DNA from: Actinomycetota bacterium
Lineage (GTDB): Bacteria; Actinomycetota; Thermoleophilia; Solirubrobacterales; Solirubrobacteraceae
Direction of reading: 5' to 3'
Assembly: GCA_005883905.1 (NCBI GenBank)
Contig: VAYD01000120.1
Location: forward strand, 1 to 7,083
DNA length: 7,083 bases
Shown here in pieces: positions 1 to 6,063 of this stretch (positions within the stretch are counted from its first letter, which is position 1; the number at the start of each line of letters is the position of its first letter). The notes beneath the pieces are model-generated. The model was not told the origin of the DNA and did no database searches. It saw only the letters and a list, made by a program, of their open reading frames with translations. The translations under genes and the position numbers were made by a program.

Positions 1-695
1 CTGCGGTCATCGGGCTCGCGGTCGTGCTGGCGCTGCACTCGATGGGGCGCGCCTTCCCGGGGCCGCGCCTGGGCGTCGTGCTCGCAGCGGTGATCGTGAT
101 CGCCGGCGGCGCGGCCGCGGCGATCGCGTTGTCCGGCGGCAGCAGCAACGAGACGACGAAGAAGTTCACCGTCGTGCTGCACCCGACGTCCGACGCGGCC
201 TACCAGGCCCGTGTCGCGAAGTGGGACGAGACGCTGCGCGAGATCCGCAAGGAGCCCATGGGCCACGGCCTCGGCACGGCCAACCAGCTCCAGCAGCAGC
301 AGGGCCGCTTCGTCAGCATCGGGTCGTTCAGCATCGACAACTCGTACCTGCGGGTGGGCTATGAGCAGGGCATCCTCCCCGCGCTGATCTACATCGCCGG
401 CCTGCTGACGCTGACCCTCGCGCTGATCCGCCGCGCCGCGATCACGCCCGATCCGGCGCGAGCCGGCCCGGCGCTCGCAGCGGCCGGGGCGATGGCCGCC
501 TACGTCGTCGTGCTGTACCCGAGCAACGCGTTCGACGGCTACGCGGCGCTGGCCGCGTGGCTCCTGGCGGGCGTCGGCATCGCGCCGTTCCTGGCGGCCG
601 CACCCGCGCGATCGTCCGAGCGCCGCTCGGGCAGCCTCGGTGCTCTGCGGCGCTCGGGCGGGCCGATCCTGCCGGGCCTGGGATCCAGCAGATAG
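1..695 (+). CDS. O-antigen ligase / Wzy-type polymerase, C-terminal part (5' end outside window)
   Basis: The reading frame is open from the window edge (first full codon at base 3) to TAG at 693-695, giving about 230 residues of a larger membrane protein. Visible are hydrophobic segments near both ends of the fragment. Between them is a hydrophilic extracytoplasmic loop with 'W-DETLREIRKEPMGHGLGTAN', then 'DNSYLRVGYEQGILPALIY' leading into a membrane helix. An 'N-P-(hydrophobic)-GHGLG' loop followed by 'D-SYL' and 'G-GILP' is typical of the C-terminal half of O-antigen ligase/polymerase proteins (Wzy_C-like). These act outside the cytoplasmic membrane, joining or transferring polysaccharide chains on lipid carrier. 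Two final helices end around base 600; the last 30 residues are Arg/Ser/Gly-rich and low in complexity. The 3' end runs 157 nt into the convergent glycosyltransferase gene. Polymerase and ligase cannot be told apart from this fragment. The in-frame GTG at 24 is very unlikely to be the true start, because coding-like hydrophobic sequence precedes it. Confidence 0.75.
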   Translation, partial: AVIGLAVVLALHSMGRAFPGPRLGVVLAAVIVIAGGAAAAIALSGGSSNETTKKFTVVLHPTSDAAYQARVAKWDETLREIRKEPMGHGLGTANQLQQQQGRFVSIGSFSIDNSYLRVGYEQGILPALIYIAGLLTLTLALIRRAAITPDPARAGPALAAAGAMAAYVVVLYPSNAFDGYAALAAWLLAGVGIAPFLAAAPARSSERRSGSLGALRRSGGPILPGLGSSR

Positions 696-1399
696 CGCGG
701 GTGCTCGCTGAAGAACCGCCCCGCGGAGCGGACGTGATGGCGCGTCGCCCACGCGGTCAACGGCTTGCGACTGGCGGCGCCGAACGCGTGGATCGCGCGC
801 ACCGTCGGGTCGAACCGCACCGCGAAGCCCGCCGCGCGCATGCGGTGGCAGAGGTCGACGTCGTCGAAGTACAGGAAGTAGCGCTCGTCGAACCCGCCGA
901 GCCGCTCCCACGCCGACCGGCGCACGAGCCAGAACGCCCCGACGGTCCACTCGACGTCGCCGCCGCGGCGCACCCAGCCGCGCTCGTCGCCGATCCAGCG
1001 GCGGCACATGAGGTTCAGCGGTGTCGGGGTGCGGCGCGCGGAGTCCTGCAGACGCCCATCGAGGAGCTCGAGGGCCGGAGCGACGATCCCGACCTGCGGG
1101 TGCATGAAGTGATGGGCCAGGCGCGGCACCGTGTCGGCCGACAGGAACCGGATGTCGGCGTTGAGAACCGCGAAGAAGTCACCGCGCGCCTGGCGCGCAC
1201 CGGCGTTGATGGCCTCGCCGTAGCCGCCCCGCCGCTTTGACACGACCACGCAGCCGGCGTCGCGCGCCAGATCCGGGGATCCGTCGTCGCTGGCGTTGTC
1301 GACCACGATCACGCGGTCGAACGAGCCCATCAGCAGCTCGTCGGCCAGGAATCGCTCGAGGTGCTCGCGATCGTTGGTAGTGACGGTCACGGCGTCCAT
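539..1399 (-). CDS. Family 2 glycosyltransferase (WbbL/rhamnosyltransferase-like)
   Basis: A 286-residue cytoplasmic GT-A fold enzyme expected to move a sugar from a nucleotide donor to a lipid-linked oligosaccharide. Visible motifs: the nucleotide-binding strand 'VIVVDNASDDGS' (res 30-41), 'GYGEAINAG' (59-67), a DXD-equivalent 'NAD' at 80-82, an acceptor-side 'VGAFWLVRR' (153-161) with 'LGGFDERYF' after it, and 'FDDVDLCHRM' (178-187) supplying the catalytic-base acidic pair. 'HAFGAASRK' (204-212) resembles the C-terminal part of WbbL-type rhamnosyltransferases, but sugar specificity cannot be read from sequence. The ATG at 1399 is the first start after an in-frame TAG 15 nt upstream; no strong Shine-Dalgarno is seen. 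It lies 44 nt after the stop of the GT2 gene at 1444-2328, so the two are probably co-transcribed. The last 50 or so residues (Arg/Pro/Ala-rich) are antisense to the ligase/polymerase 3' end and probably lie outside the catalytic fold. Confidence 0.88.
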   Translation of the reverse strand: MDAVTVTTNDREHLERFLADELLMGSFDRVIVVDNASDDGSPDLARDAGCVVVSKRRGGYGEAINAGARQARGDFFAVLNADIRFLSADTVPRLAHHFMHPQVGIVAPALELLDGRLQDSARRTPTPLNLMCRRWIGDERGWVRRGGDVEWTVGAFWLVRRSAWERLGGFDERYFLYFDDVDLCHRMRAAGFAVRFDPTVRAIHAFGAASRKPLTAWATRHHVRSAGRFFSEHPRYLLDPRPGRIGPPERRRAPRLPERRSDDRAGAAARNGAMPTPARSHAASAA

Positions 1400-1443
1400 G
1401 GCGTCGGCAGGATGCTAAGGCGCTCGCAGTGATGCGCCGGTTC

Positions 1444-2328
1444 TCAGGTGGACTTCCAACCGCGCACGTAGGCGGCCATCAGGATGGCCCCCCACGCGCG
1501 CTCGCGCAACCGCCCGTGCGCACCCGCGCCGAGCAGGCCGCGCCCCACCACGGCCGCGGGCCCGTAGAGCGGCCCCTTCCAGCCGGGCGCCGTGATCTGC
1601 GCCGGCGCCTCGCCCGGATGGAGCTCGCGCAGGCGCCGCGCGGCCGCGCCGATCGCCTCCATGCGGCGGGGGTAGCCGTCGAGCGTCTGGGGATGGTGAT
1701 GGCGCACGCCGAGCTCCGGGTGGTACTCGAGGCGCAGGCCGCGCCGCCGCAGGCGGATGCCGAGCTCGGTGTCCTCCATCAGGTACGGGAAGCGCTCGCC
1801 GTCGAACCCGCCGGCGTCGCGCAGCGCGTGCGCGGCGAGCGACGCGTGCGAGGAGTACAGGTATGCGGCGGGATCGACCGGCCCCGCGGCGATGTGGTCG
1901 AAGGAGAACTGGAAGCCCGCGGTCTCCAGCCAGCGCATGAACGGGTCGACCGGCTCGGCCCAGCGGACACGGCCGAGCACCGCGTAGCCCGCTCCAGCAT
2001 GCTCGCCGTGCAGCGCGATGTGACCGGCGAGCAGGCCGTCGTCCTCGGGCACCATGTCGTCGCCGAGCAGCAGCACGACCGCGGCGCGGGCGTGCTCGAG
2101 CGCGCGGTTGCGGGCGAACGAGGCGCCCTCGCGCGGCTCGGACAGGACGGTCAGCGGCAGCGTCCCCGCGCGCTCGCGCAGGGCAGCCGGCGTTCCGTCC
2201 GAGGACCCGTTGTCGACGACCACGACCTCGGCCTGTGCGCCGTCCAGGCGCTGGCGGTCAAGCGCGTCGAGCGTCGCGATCAGGCGCTCGCGGCGGTCGC
2301 GCGTGGGGATGACGATCGACAGGTCCAT
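1444..2328 (-). CDS. Family 2 glycosyltransferase
   Basis: A 294-residue GT-A type glycosyltransferase, predicted cytoplasmic and acting in repeat-unit assembly. It opens with 'MDLSIVIPTRDRRERL', the classic first strand of GT2 enzymes. Then come 'VVVVDNGSSDGT' (res 35-46), 'EGASFARNRAL' (67-77, the common 'G-s-ARN-g' helix), the metal-binding 'GDD' (89-91), 'LRDAGGFDGERF' (169-180) and 'MEDTELGIRLRRRG' (184-197) with the catalytic acidic pair. A histidine group 'RHHHPQT' follows (209-215). The frame stays open upstream of 2328, but that extra part is Arg/Ala/Pro-rich, lies antisense to the hydrolase gene and precedes an ideal GT2 N-terminus, so ATG 2328 is chosen. No clear Shine-Dalgarno precedes it. 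It diverges from the hydrolase gene across 43 nt and is followed after 44 nt by another GT2 gene on the same strand. Donor and acceptor sugars are unknown. Confidence 0.9.
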   Translation of the reverse strand: MDLSIVIPTRDRRERLIATLDALDRQRLDGAQAEVVVVDNGSSDGTPAALRERAGTLPLTVLSEPREGASFARNRALEHARAAVVLLLGDDMVPEDDGLLAGHIALHGEHAGAGYAVLGRVRWAEPVDPFMRWLETAGFQFSFDHIAAGPVDPAAYLYSSHASLAAHALRDAGGFDGERFPYLMEDTELGIRLRRRGLRLEYHPELGVRHHHPQTLDGYPRRMEAIGAAARRLRELHPGEAPAQITAPGWKGPLYGPAAVVGRGLLGAGAHGRLRERAWGAILMAAYVRGWKST

Positions 2329-2371
2329 TGGTGTTTGCGCGTGCGGGGCGCGCACCGTAGCGTTCCGCGGC
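2329..2371. promoter_or_regulatory. Short divergent intergenic region with a weak plus-strand promoter candidate
   Basis: These 43 bases separate the start codons of the minus-strand glycosyltransferase (ATG 2328) and the plus-strand hydrolase (GTG 2372). On the plus strand TTGCGC (2335-2340) and TAGCGT (2358-2363) are 17 bases apart, each matching three bases of the -35 and -10 consensus. Transcription would begin at about 2370, giving a nearly leaderless hydrolase mRNA. The match is weak in such GC-rich DNA. The gap is too short for two full promoters side by side, so any promoter for the glycosyltransferase would have to overlap the hydrolase coding sequence. Confidence 0.2.
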
Positions 2372-3829
2372 GTGACCGGTGGGGGACACCGTTTGGTCGC
2401 GCTCGTCGTCGTGCTCGCATCGCTGTGGGCGGCGCAGGCGGCGCATGCCGCGTGGGACTGCGGCGCGGGGGCGCAGCCGGCCTGCCCGCCGGCGGACGCG
2501 GCGGGCCCCGACGGTGCGCTCCCGGTCATGTCCCCCCTGCGCCCGCTGCCGGCGCATGTCTCCGGGCGGCGCCTCTTCGCGCGCGTCGATGGCCACCTCC
2601 CCGCGGGCTTCAACGAGGGCTCGGTCGGCCTCGGCGTCGCTCTGCCCGCACAGGCCGCGGCGATCGGCGCGGGGCTCGGCTCGTCGCTCGTGCGCGTCGC
2701 GCTCAACTGGGCGTTCACGCAGGCGCGCTCCGGCGGTCGGTACGACTGGCGCAAGTGGGACGAGCGCTACCGCGCCTACACCGCGGTCGGCATCCGCCCG
2801 ATCTGGGCGATCCAGGCCTCGCCGCGCTGGGCGGTCGACGATCCTGGCGATTGCCCGCCGCGGCCGCTGCGCCTGCTCCAGTCCGGCCAGGAGTGCCTCA
2901 CGGGACCGAGTGCGTCGCACCGCGCGGACTATGCGGCGTACGCGGCGGCGGTCGCGCGCCGCTACCCGCTGTCGGCGGCGATCGAGATCTGGAACGAGCC
3001 GAACCTCGCCTACTACTGGCGCGACCCGGATCCCGCCGCGTACGGCGCGCTCGCGCGCGACGCGATCGCCGCGGTGCGGCGCGCGAACCCGGCGATGCGC
3101 GTCCTGGTCGGTGCGCTGGCGATGCCGATCGAGCCGTTCGCGGCAGCGCTCGCGCGCGACGGGACGATCGCCGCCGCAGACGGCCTCAGCTTCCATCCCT
3201 ACCCGCAGCAGCCCGACGCCGGGCCGTTCCGCGACGCGTTCGCGCAGGTAGACGCAGCGCTCGGGCCGCTGCGCGCACGGCTGGTCGCCGACGAGCTCGG
3301 CGCCTCGACTGCGAACCGCGGCCACGGCCAATACGTGTTCACGGAGGCGCAACAGCGCGACGTTGTGGTGTCTTCGTTCGAGGCGATGGACCGCGCCGAC
3401 CCGGCACTGCCGCGCTCGAGCGCCGTCGACGCAGTGGTGTTCCACACCGACGTCGACGTGCCCGCTGGCTTCGGGTTCGTCATGCCGACGCCGACCGCGT
3501 CCGGCGGCTTCGCGCCGCGGCCGGTCTTCTGCGCGATCGCGCAGATCCTGCGCGGCACCGGGCTGTGCGGGCTGCCCGCGGCGGAGCCGTCGGTCAGGCC
3601 GCCGACGGCAGCCGGCGCCCGAGCCTGCGCCGCAGCGCTGCGCCCGCGGACAGCTCGGCGCGCGGGACGAGCGCGAACCCGTCGTGCCGGGGCGGTGGGC
3701 GCAGGCGCGCGCGCTGCGCGGCGCTCTTCGCGCGGCCACGGACGGCCCCTGCGTTGCGGTCGATTGCGACCTGGCCGCTATACACCACCGCGTCGATCAC
3801 ATGGCCTCGGAGCCGCTCCGCGGCGCTGA
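2372..3829 (+). CDS. Secreted clan GH-A glycoside hydrolase (GH39/GH5-like)
   Basis: From GTG 2372 the product is 485 residues. It has a signal peptide: a short n-region with His-Arg, the hydrophobic 'LVALVVVLASLWAAQ' (res 8-22) and a likely AHA|A cleavage after residue 26. The mature part looks like a TIM barrel: 'GLGSSLVRVALNWAF' (101-115), 'YDWRKWDERYRAYTAVGIRPI' in the second strand-helix unit, 'PRWA', then 'IEIWNEPN' with the presumed acid/base Glu209, 'LSFHPYP', and 'LVADELGAS' with the presumed nucleophile Glu308. These strand-end glutamates fit retaining clan GH-A enzymes; substrate is unknown. Six cysteines (30, 38, 161, 175, 387, 399) could form disulfides outside the cell. The fold appears to end near residue 402. 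Residues 408-485 are Arg/Ala-rich and antisense to the convergent GT2 gene. TTG 2393, behind GGGGGA, is an alternative start but would remove the basic n-region. A role in trimming or releasing the polymer made by this locus is inference. Confidence 0.82.
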   Translation: MTGGGHRLVALVVVLASLWAAQAAHAAWDCGAGAQPACPPADAAGPDGALPVMSPLRPLPAHVSGRRLFARVDGHLPAGFNEGSVGLGVALPAQAAAIGAGLGSSLVRVALNWAFTQARSGGRYDWRKWDERYRAYTAVGIRPIWAIQASPRWAVDDPGDCPPRPLRLLQSGQECLTGPSASHRADYAAYAAAVARRYPLSAAIEIWNEPNLAYYWRDPDPAAYGALARDAIAAVRRANPAMRVLVGALAMPIEPFAAALARDGTIAAADGLSFHPYPQQPDAGPFRDAFAQVDAALGPLRARLVADELGASTANRGHGQYVFTEAQQRDVVVSSFEAMDRADPALPRSSAVDAVVFHTDVDVPAGFGFVMPTPTASGGFAPRPVFCAIAQILRGTGLCGLPAAEPSVRPPTAAGARACAAALRPRTARRAGRARTRRAGAVGAGARAARRSSRGHGRPLRCGRLRPGRYTPPRRSHGLGAAPRR

Positions 3830-4556
3830 GGTCGCGCCGGTACTTCCAGACGAGGTAGCCGCGGCTGTGGCCCATGCGCTCGTTCTTGCGCGCCGACCCC
3901 GAGCCCCAGAACGCGCTGTGCTCGTGCCAGGCGAACGTGCTGGGCGCCACCGCACAGCGCGCGCCCGCCATGCGCAGCCGGATGCCGAGCTCGACGTCCT
4001 CGAGGTAGGCGAACATCGCCTCGTCGAAGCCGCCGACGTCGAGCAGCACGTCGCGGCGGTACGCGCCGGCGCCGGCGCACGGCGCCAGCGGCTGCAGCTG
4101 CGCGATCGCCGCCGGGTCGTACGGGCGCCCGTGCAGCAGGTCGAACGCGACGAGCGAGCGGTCGACCTCGATCCCTGCCGAGTCGATCGTGCCATCAGGC
4201 CTACGCAGCGTCGCCGCAACCATGTCGGCGCCCGTCGCCTCCCAGGCGTCGCGCAGTGCCGCAACGAAGTTCGGGTCCGGGACCGTGTCGTTGTTGAGCA
4301 GCACGACCCAGTCCGCCGCCGAGGTGCGGATGCCGTGGTTGTTGGCGCGGCTGAAGCCGACGTTCTCGTTCAGGCGCTCATAGTGCAGCTCCGGGAACCG
4401 CTGCGGGATCACCTCCGGCGACTCGTCGGTCGACGCGTCGTCGACGACGCAGACGGCGCACGGCAGCGTCTGCTCGCGCAGGGCGTTCAGCAGCCGGGTG
4501 AGCGCAGGGACGTTGTTGCGGTGCGCGATGACGACTTCAATGGCCGGCGGGCGCAT
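3594..4556 (-). CDS. Family 2 glycosyltransferase
   Basis: A 320-residue GT-A glycosyltransferase, predicted cytoplasmic, probably adding a sugar to the lipid-linked repeat unit. Motifs in order: 'IEVVIAHRNN' (res 6-15), 'VCVVDDASTDES' (35-46), 'NENVGFSRANNHGI' (63-76), the metal-binding 'LLNNDTVPDP' (86-95) with NND in the DXD position, 'CAGAGAYRRDVLLDVGGFDE' (160-179), 'YLEDVELGIRLRMAG' (184-198) with the acidic pair, and 'HEHSAFWGSGSARKNERMGH' (211-230). The last resembles the C-terminal helix region of WbbL/rhamnosyltransferase-like GT2 proteins. The ATG at 4556 lies inside the 3' end of the BY-kinase gene, a 20-nt overlap, with no separate Shine-Dalgarno, so translation is probably coupled to the kinase. 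The C-terminal 78 or so residues, basic and Arg/Ala-rich, overlap antisense with the hydrolase gene. No membrane segment is seen. Donor sugar is unknown. Confidence 0.9.
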   Translation of the reverse strand: MRPPAIEVVIAHRNNVPALTRLLNALREQTLPCAVCVVDDASTDESPEVIPQRFPELHYERLNENVGFSRANNHGIRTSAADWVVLLNNDTVPDPNFVAALRDAWEATGADMVAATLRRPDGTIDSAGIEVDRSLVAFDLLHGRPYDPAAIAQLQPLAPCAGAGAYRRDVLLDVGGFDEAMFAYLEDVELGIRLRMAGARCAVAPSTFAWHEHSAFWGSGSARKNERMGHSRGYLVWKYRRDLSAAERLRGHVIDAVVYSGQVAIDRNAGAVRGRAKSAAQRARLRPPPRHDGFALVPRAELSAGAALRRRLGRRLPSAA

Positions 4557-5460
4557 AGGCGTACGAGTAGTAGCCGTAGTCCAGCTCGTGGCCCGGCTTC
4601 ACGCCGGTCACGACCACGCCGGTCGGGCGGTCGGGGAAATGCTCGAGCGCCTGGCGCGCGGCGCGCGCCTGCTCGCGCGTCGTCTGCTCGGCGCGCACGC
4701 ACAGCACGACGCCGTCGACGCGCGGGACGAGCTGCAGCGCATCGCCGACCGACAGCAGCGGCGTCGCATCGAGCACGACCACGTCGTAGGCCTCGCGCAC
4801 CTGATCGAGGAACGCGCCGAAGCGCTTGGACGCGAGCAGCTCCGCCGGGCGCGGCGTCGGCGAGCCGGCCGTGATCGCCACGAGCGTCGGCGCACCCGTG
4901 CCGTTCTCCGGGTCCGGCGTCAGCGGCACCTTCTGCACGACCTCTGATGGCGTCGCCTGGCCGACGAGGTAGTCCGACAGGCCCGGGCCCGGCTCGCAGC
5001 CCAGGCGCTTGGCCATCGTCGGGCGGCGCAGGTCGCATTCGACCAGCAGCGTGCGCTTGCCGGCCAGCACGTACGCGCTCGCCAGCGAGGTGGCGACCGT
5101 CGACTTGCCCTCGGCCGGCAGCGGGCTCGTCACGAGCACCGTCTTCACCGGCGAGTCCACGTCGAGGAAGTCGAGGTTCGTCCGCAGCACACGGAAGCCC
5201 TCGAGGTCGGCCTCGGTCAGGCGCTTGCGGCCGTTCTCGGTGACGAGCGTGCGCGCAAGCACGTCACGGCGGATGTGGCCGAGCAGCGGCATCCTGAGCT
5301 CATCGCGGATCTCGCTCGCCGAGCGCAGCCGGCGGTCCAGCGCGTCGCGCAGGAACGCTGCGAGCACGCCGAGCGTGAGGCCGAGGACGAGGCCGAGCAG
5401 CGTGTCGCGGACCGGCCGCGGCGAGACCGGGCCCGCCGACGGCACCGCGGTCCCCGTCAC
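4537..5460 (-). CDS. BY-kinase (tyrosine autokinase, CpsD/CapB/Wzc-type) with second Wzz membrane helix; C-terminal half of a frameshifted gene
   Basis: Residues are numbered from GTG 5460, the first usable start in this frame, although coding-like sequence continues upstream to about 5580 and the frame is open to 5751. It begins with the proline motif 'PVSPRPVRD' (res 11-19) before a membrane helix (about 20-37), the usual second helix of polysaccharide co-polymerases. The kinase domain follows: the oligomerisation motif EX2RX2R (Glu87, Arg90, Arg93), Walker A 'SPLPAEGKST' (112-121), Walker A' 'LLVECDLRRP' (138-147) and Walker B 'VVVLDATP' (227-234). The C-terminal tail 'DYGYYSYAY' (294-302) carries five tyrosines, the autophosphorylation cluster. 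Such proteins control chain length and export of capsule or exopolysaccharide by cycling between phosphorylated and free states. Walker A' has Glu in place of the usual first Asp, which is a mild variant. The upstream frame at 5300-6046 supplies the missing Wzz domain. The 3' end overlaps the next GT2 gene by 20 nt. Confidence 0.88.
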   Translation of the reverse strand: MTGTAVPSAGPVSPRPVRDTLLGLVLGLTLGVLAAFLRDALDRRLRSASEIRDELRMPLLGHIRRDVLARTLVTENGRKRLTEADLEGFRVLRTNLDFLDVDSPVKTVLVTSPLPAEGKSTVATSLASAYVLAGKRTLLVECDLRRPTMAKRLGCEPGPGLSDYLVGQATPSEVVQKVPLTPDPENGTGAPTLVAITAGSPTPRPAELLASKRFGAFLDQVREAYDVVVLDATPLLSVGDALQLVPRVDGVVLCVRAEQTTREQARAARQALEHFPDRPTGVVVTGVKPGHELDYGYYSYAYAPAGH

Positions 5461-6046
5461 CTTCGACGGCGAGACGAACCGCGACAGCGTGTCGAGCTTG
5501 ACGAGCTGCGCCTGATACTGGAGCTGGGTCAGCTTGTCGGTGCGCGAGTTGCCGAGCCGCTTCAGCGAGGCCCTCAGCAGCCTGCGTGCCGTCCGGTAGG
5601 GAGATCCGCCGAGACTCCGCGGCGACGGCGTTGGCCAGGTCCGCGGCGAACTTCGCGTTGCCCCAACGCGCCTGGATGACCACCAGATTGGTCCGCGACT
5701 CGGTGCTGATCGACAGCGCGCTGCGCAGCCGCCCGATCGATTCCTTCGTCTTCAGCTTCTGGCGGACGCGAGCGAGCGTCTCCGGCTGACCGACCTGTTG
5801 CGCCGCGGTCGCCGCACGCGCATCAGGCGTCGCCTCAGCCGGCAGGGTCGCGCCCAGGAAGCCGGTGTCGACGTTGGTGTCGAGGAACTGGACCGAGGCC
5901 TCGGACTCGTAGATGGGGTCCTGGCGGTCGGCGAGGAACAGCGCAGCCCCGGCGACGACCGCCGCGATGACGACGATCAGAATCCGCTGCTCCCGCAGGA
6001 CGCGCAGGTAGTCCCGCAGCGTCGCGTACCGAGGTGCCTCGCCCAT
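5300..6046 (-). CDS. Wzz-type chain-length determinant domain; N-terminal half of a frameshifted Wzz/BY-kinase gene
   Basis: From ATG 6046 the product starts 'MGEAPRYATLRDYLRVLREQ' (res 1-20), an N-terminal cytoplasmic helix. A membrane helix follows at about 22-39 ('ILIVVIAAVVAGAALFLA'), then 'YESEASVQFLD' (46-56), the hallmark entry to the extracytoplasmic Wzz domain. Later come a 'QVGQPETLARVRQKL' helix and 'LVVIQARWGNAKFAADLANAV' with the typical A-D-L-A-N-A ending near residue 141. The sequence looks authentic to about Gln155 (base 5582). The remaining 93 residues down to the stop at 5300 read as Ala/Arg/Gly-rich out-of-frame translation of the kinase half. No second membrane helix is present in this frame; it lies in the other one. 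The gene starts 17 nt after the ligase/polymerase stop, so it is in the same transcript; no strong Shine-Dalgarno is seen. Start sites further upstream are antisense-like and overlap the ligase gene, so they were not used. Confidence 0.75.
   Translation of the reverse strand: MGEAPRYATLRDYLRVLREQRILIVVIAAVVAGAALFLADRQDPIYESEASVQFLDTNVDTGFLGATLPAEATPDARAATAAQQVGQPETLARVRQKLKTKESIGRLRSALSISTESRTNLVVIQARWGNAKFAADLANAVAAESRRISLPDGTQAAEGLAEAARQLAHRQADPAPVSGAARQARHAVAVRLAVEGDGDRGAVGGPGLAAAGPRHAARPRPRPHARRARSVPARRAGPPAALGERDPR
5575..5585 (-). other. Apparent frameshift joining the Wzz domain to the BY-kinase
   Basis: On the minus strand the Wzz frame reads to 'DGTQ' (Gln155, bases 5584-5582). The kinase frame gives family-like sequence 'LRASLKRLGNSRTDKL' from about 5577, continuing through 'YQAQLVKLDTLSRFVSPSK' to the second membrane helix. 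Passing between them needs one base skipped (+1), equal to an extra base, or a net loss of two, relative to an intact gene. The two frames are both open from 5751 to 5303, so the exact point is uncertain; I place it near the CTGCTG repeat at 5580-5575 from residue patterns. Joined, the protein would be about 500 residues, a usual size for a fused Wzz/BY-kinase. It could be a true mutation, a sequencing error or, less likely, programmed frameshifting. Confidence 0.7.
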
Positions 6047-6063
6047 GCCCGCGAGCGAAGGTA

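Noticed and set aside
285..303. Short CAG-rich tract coding for glutamines in the left membrane protein
   Set aside because: It is only a few units within coding sequence (NQLQQQQG) and shows no sign of being a wider repeat or regulatory element.
1400..1443. Possible terminator or promoter between the two adjacent glycosyltransferase genes
   Set aside because: No convincing hairpin with T-run or promoter pair is seen in these 44 bases; they look like a short intra-operon spacer.
2329..2754. N-terminal extension of the glycosyltransferase at 1444-2328 (142 extra residues)
   Set aside because: The extension is Arg/Ala/Pro-rich and antisense to the hydrolase, and 'MDLSIVIPTRDR' at 2328 is a standard GT2 N-terminus.
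2258..3739. A 493-codon minus-strand open frame opposite the hydrolase
   Set aside because: The translation is Arg-rich and featureless, while the plus strand encodes a signal peptide and both GH-A catalytic motifs.
1429..3858. An 809-codon plus-strand open frame covering two genes
   Set aside because: It is rich in Arg, Ala and Gly with no domain pattern. It is antisense to a clear GT2 gene and out of frame with the hydrolase, a usual artefact of very GC-rich DNA.
3363..4874. A 503-codon plus-strand open frame
   Set aside because: It is antisense to a GT2 gene and the BY-kinase, both with intact motifs. Its translation is low-complexity Arg/Ala/Val without family features.
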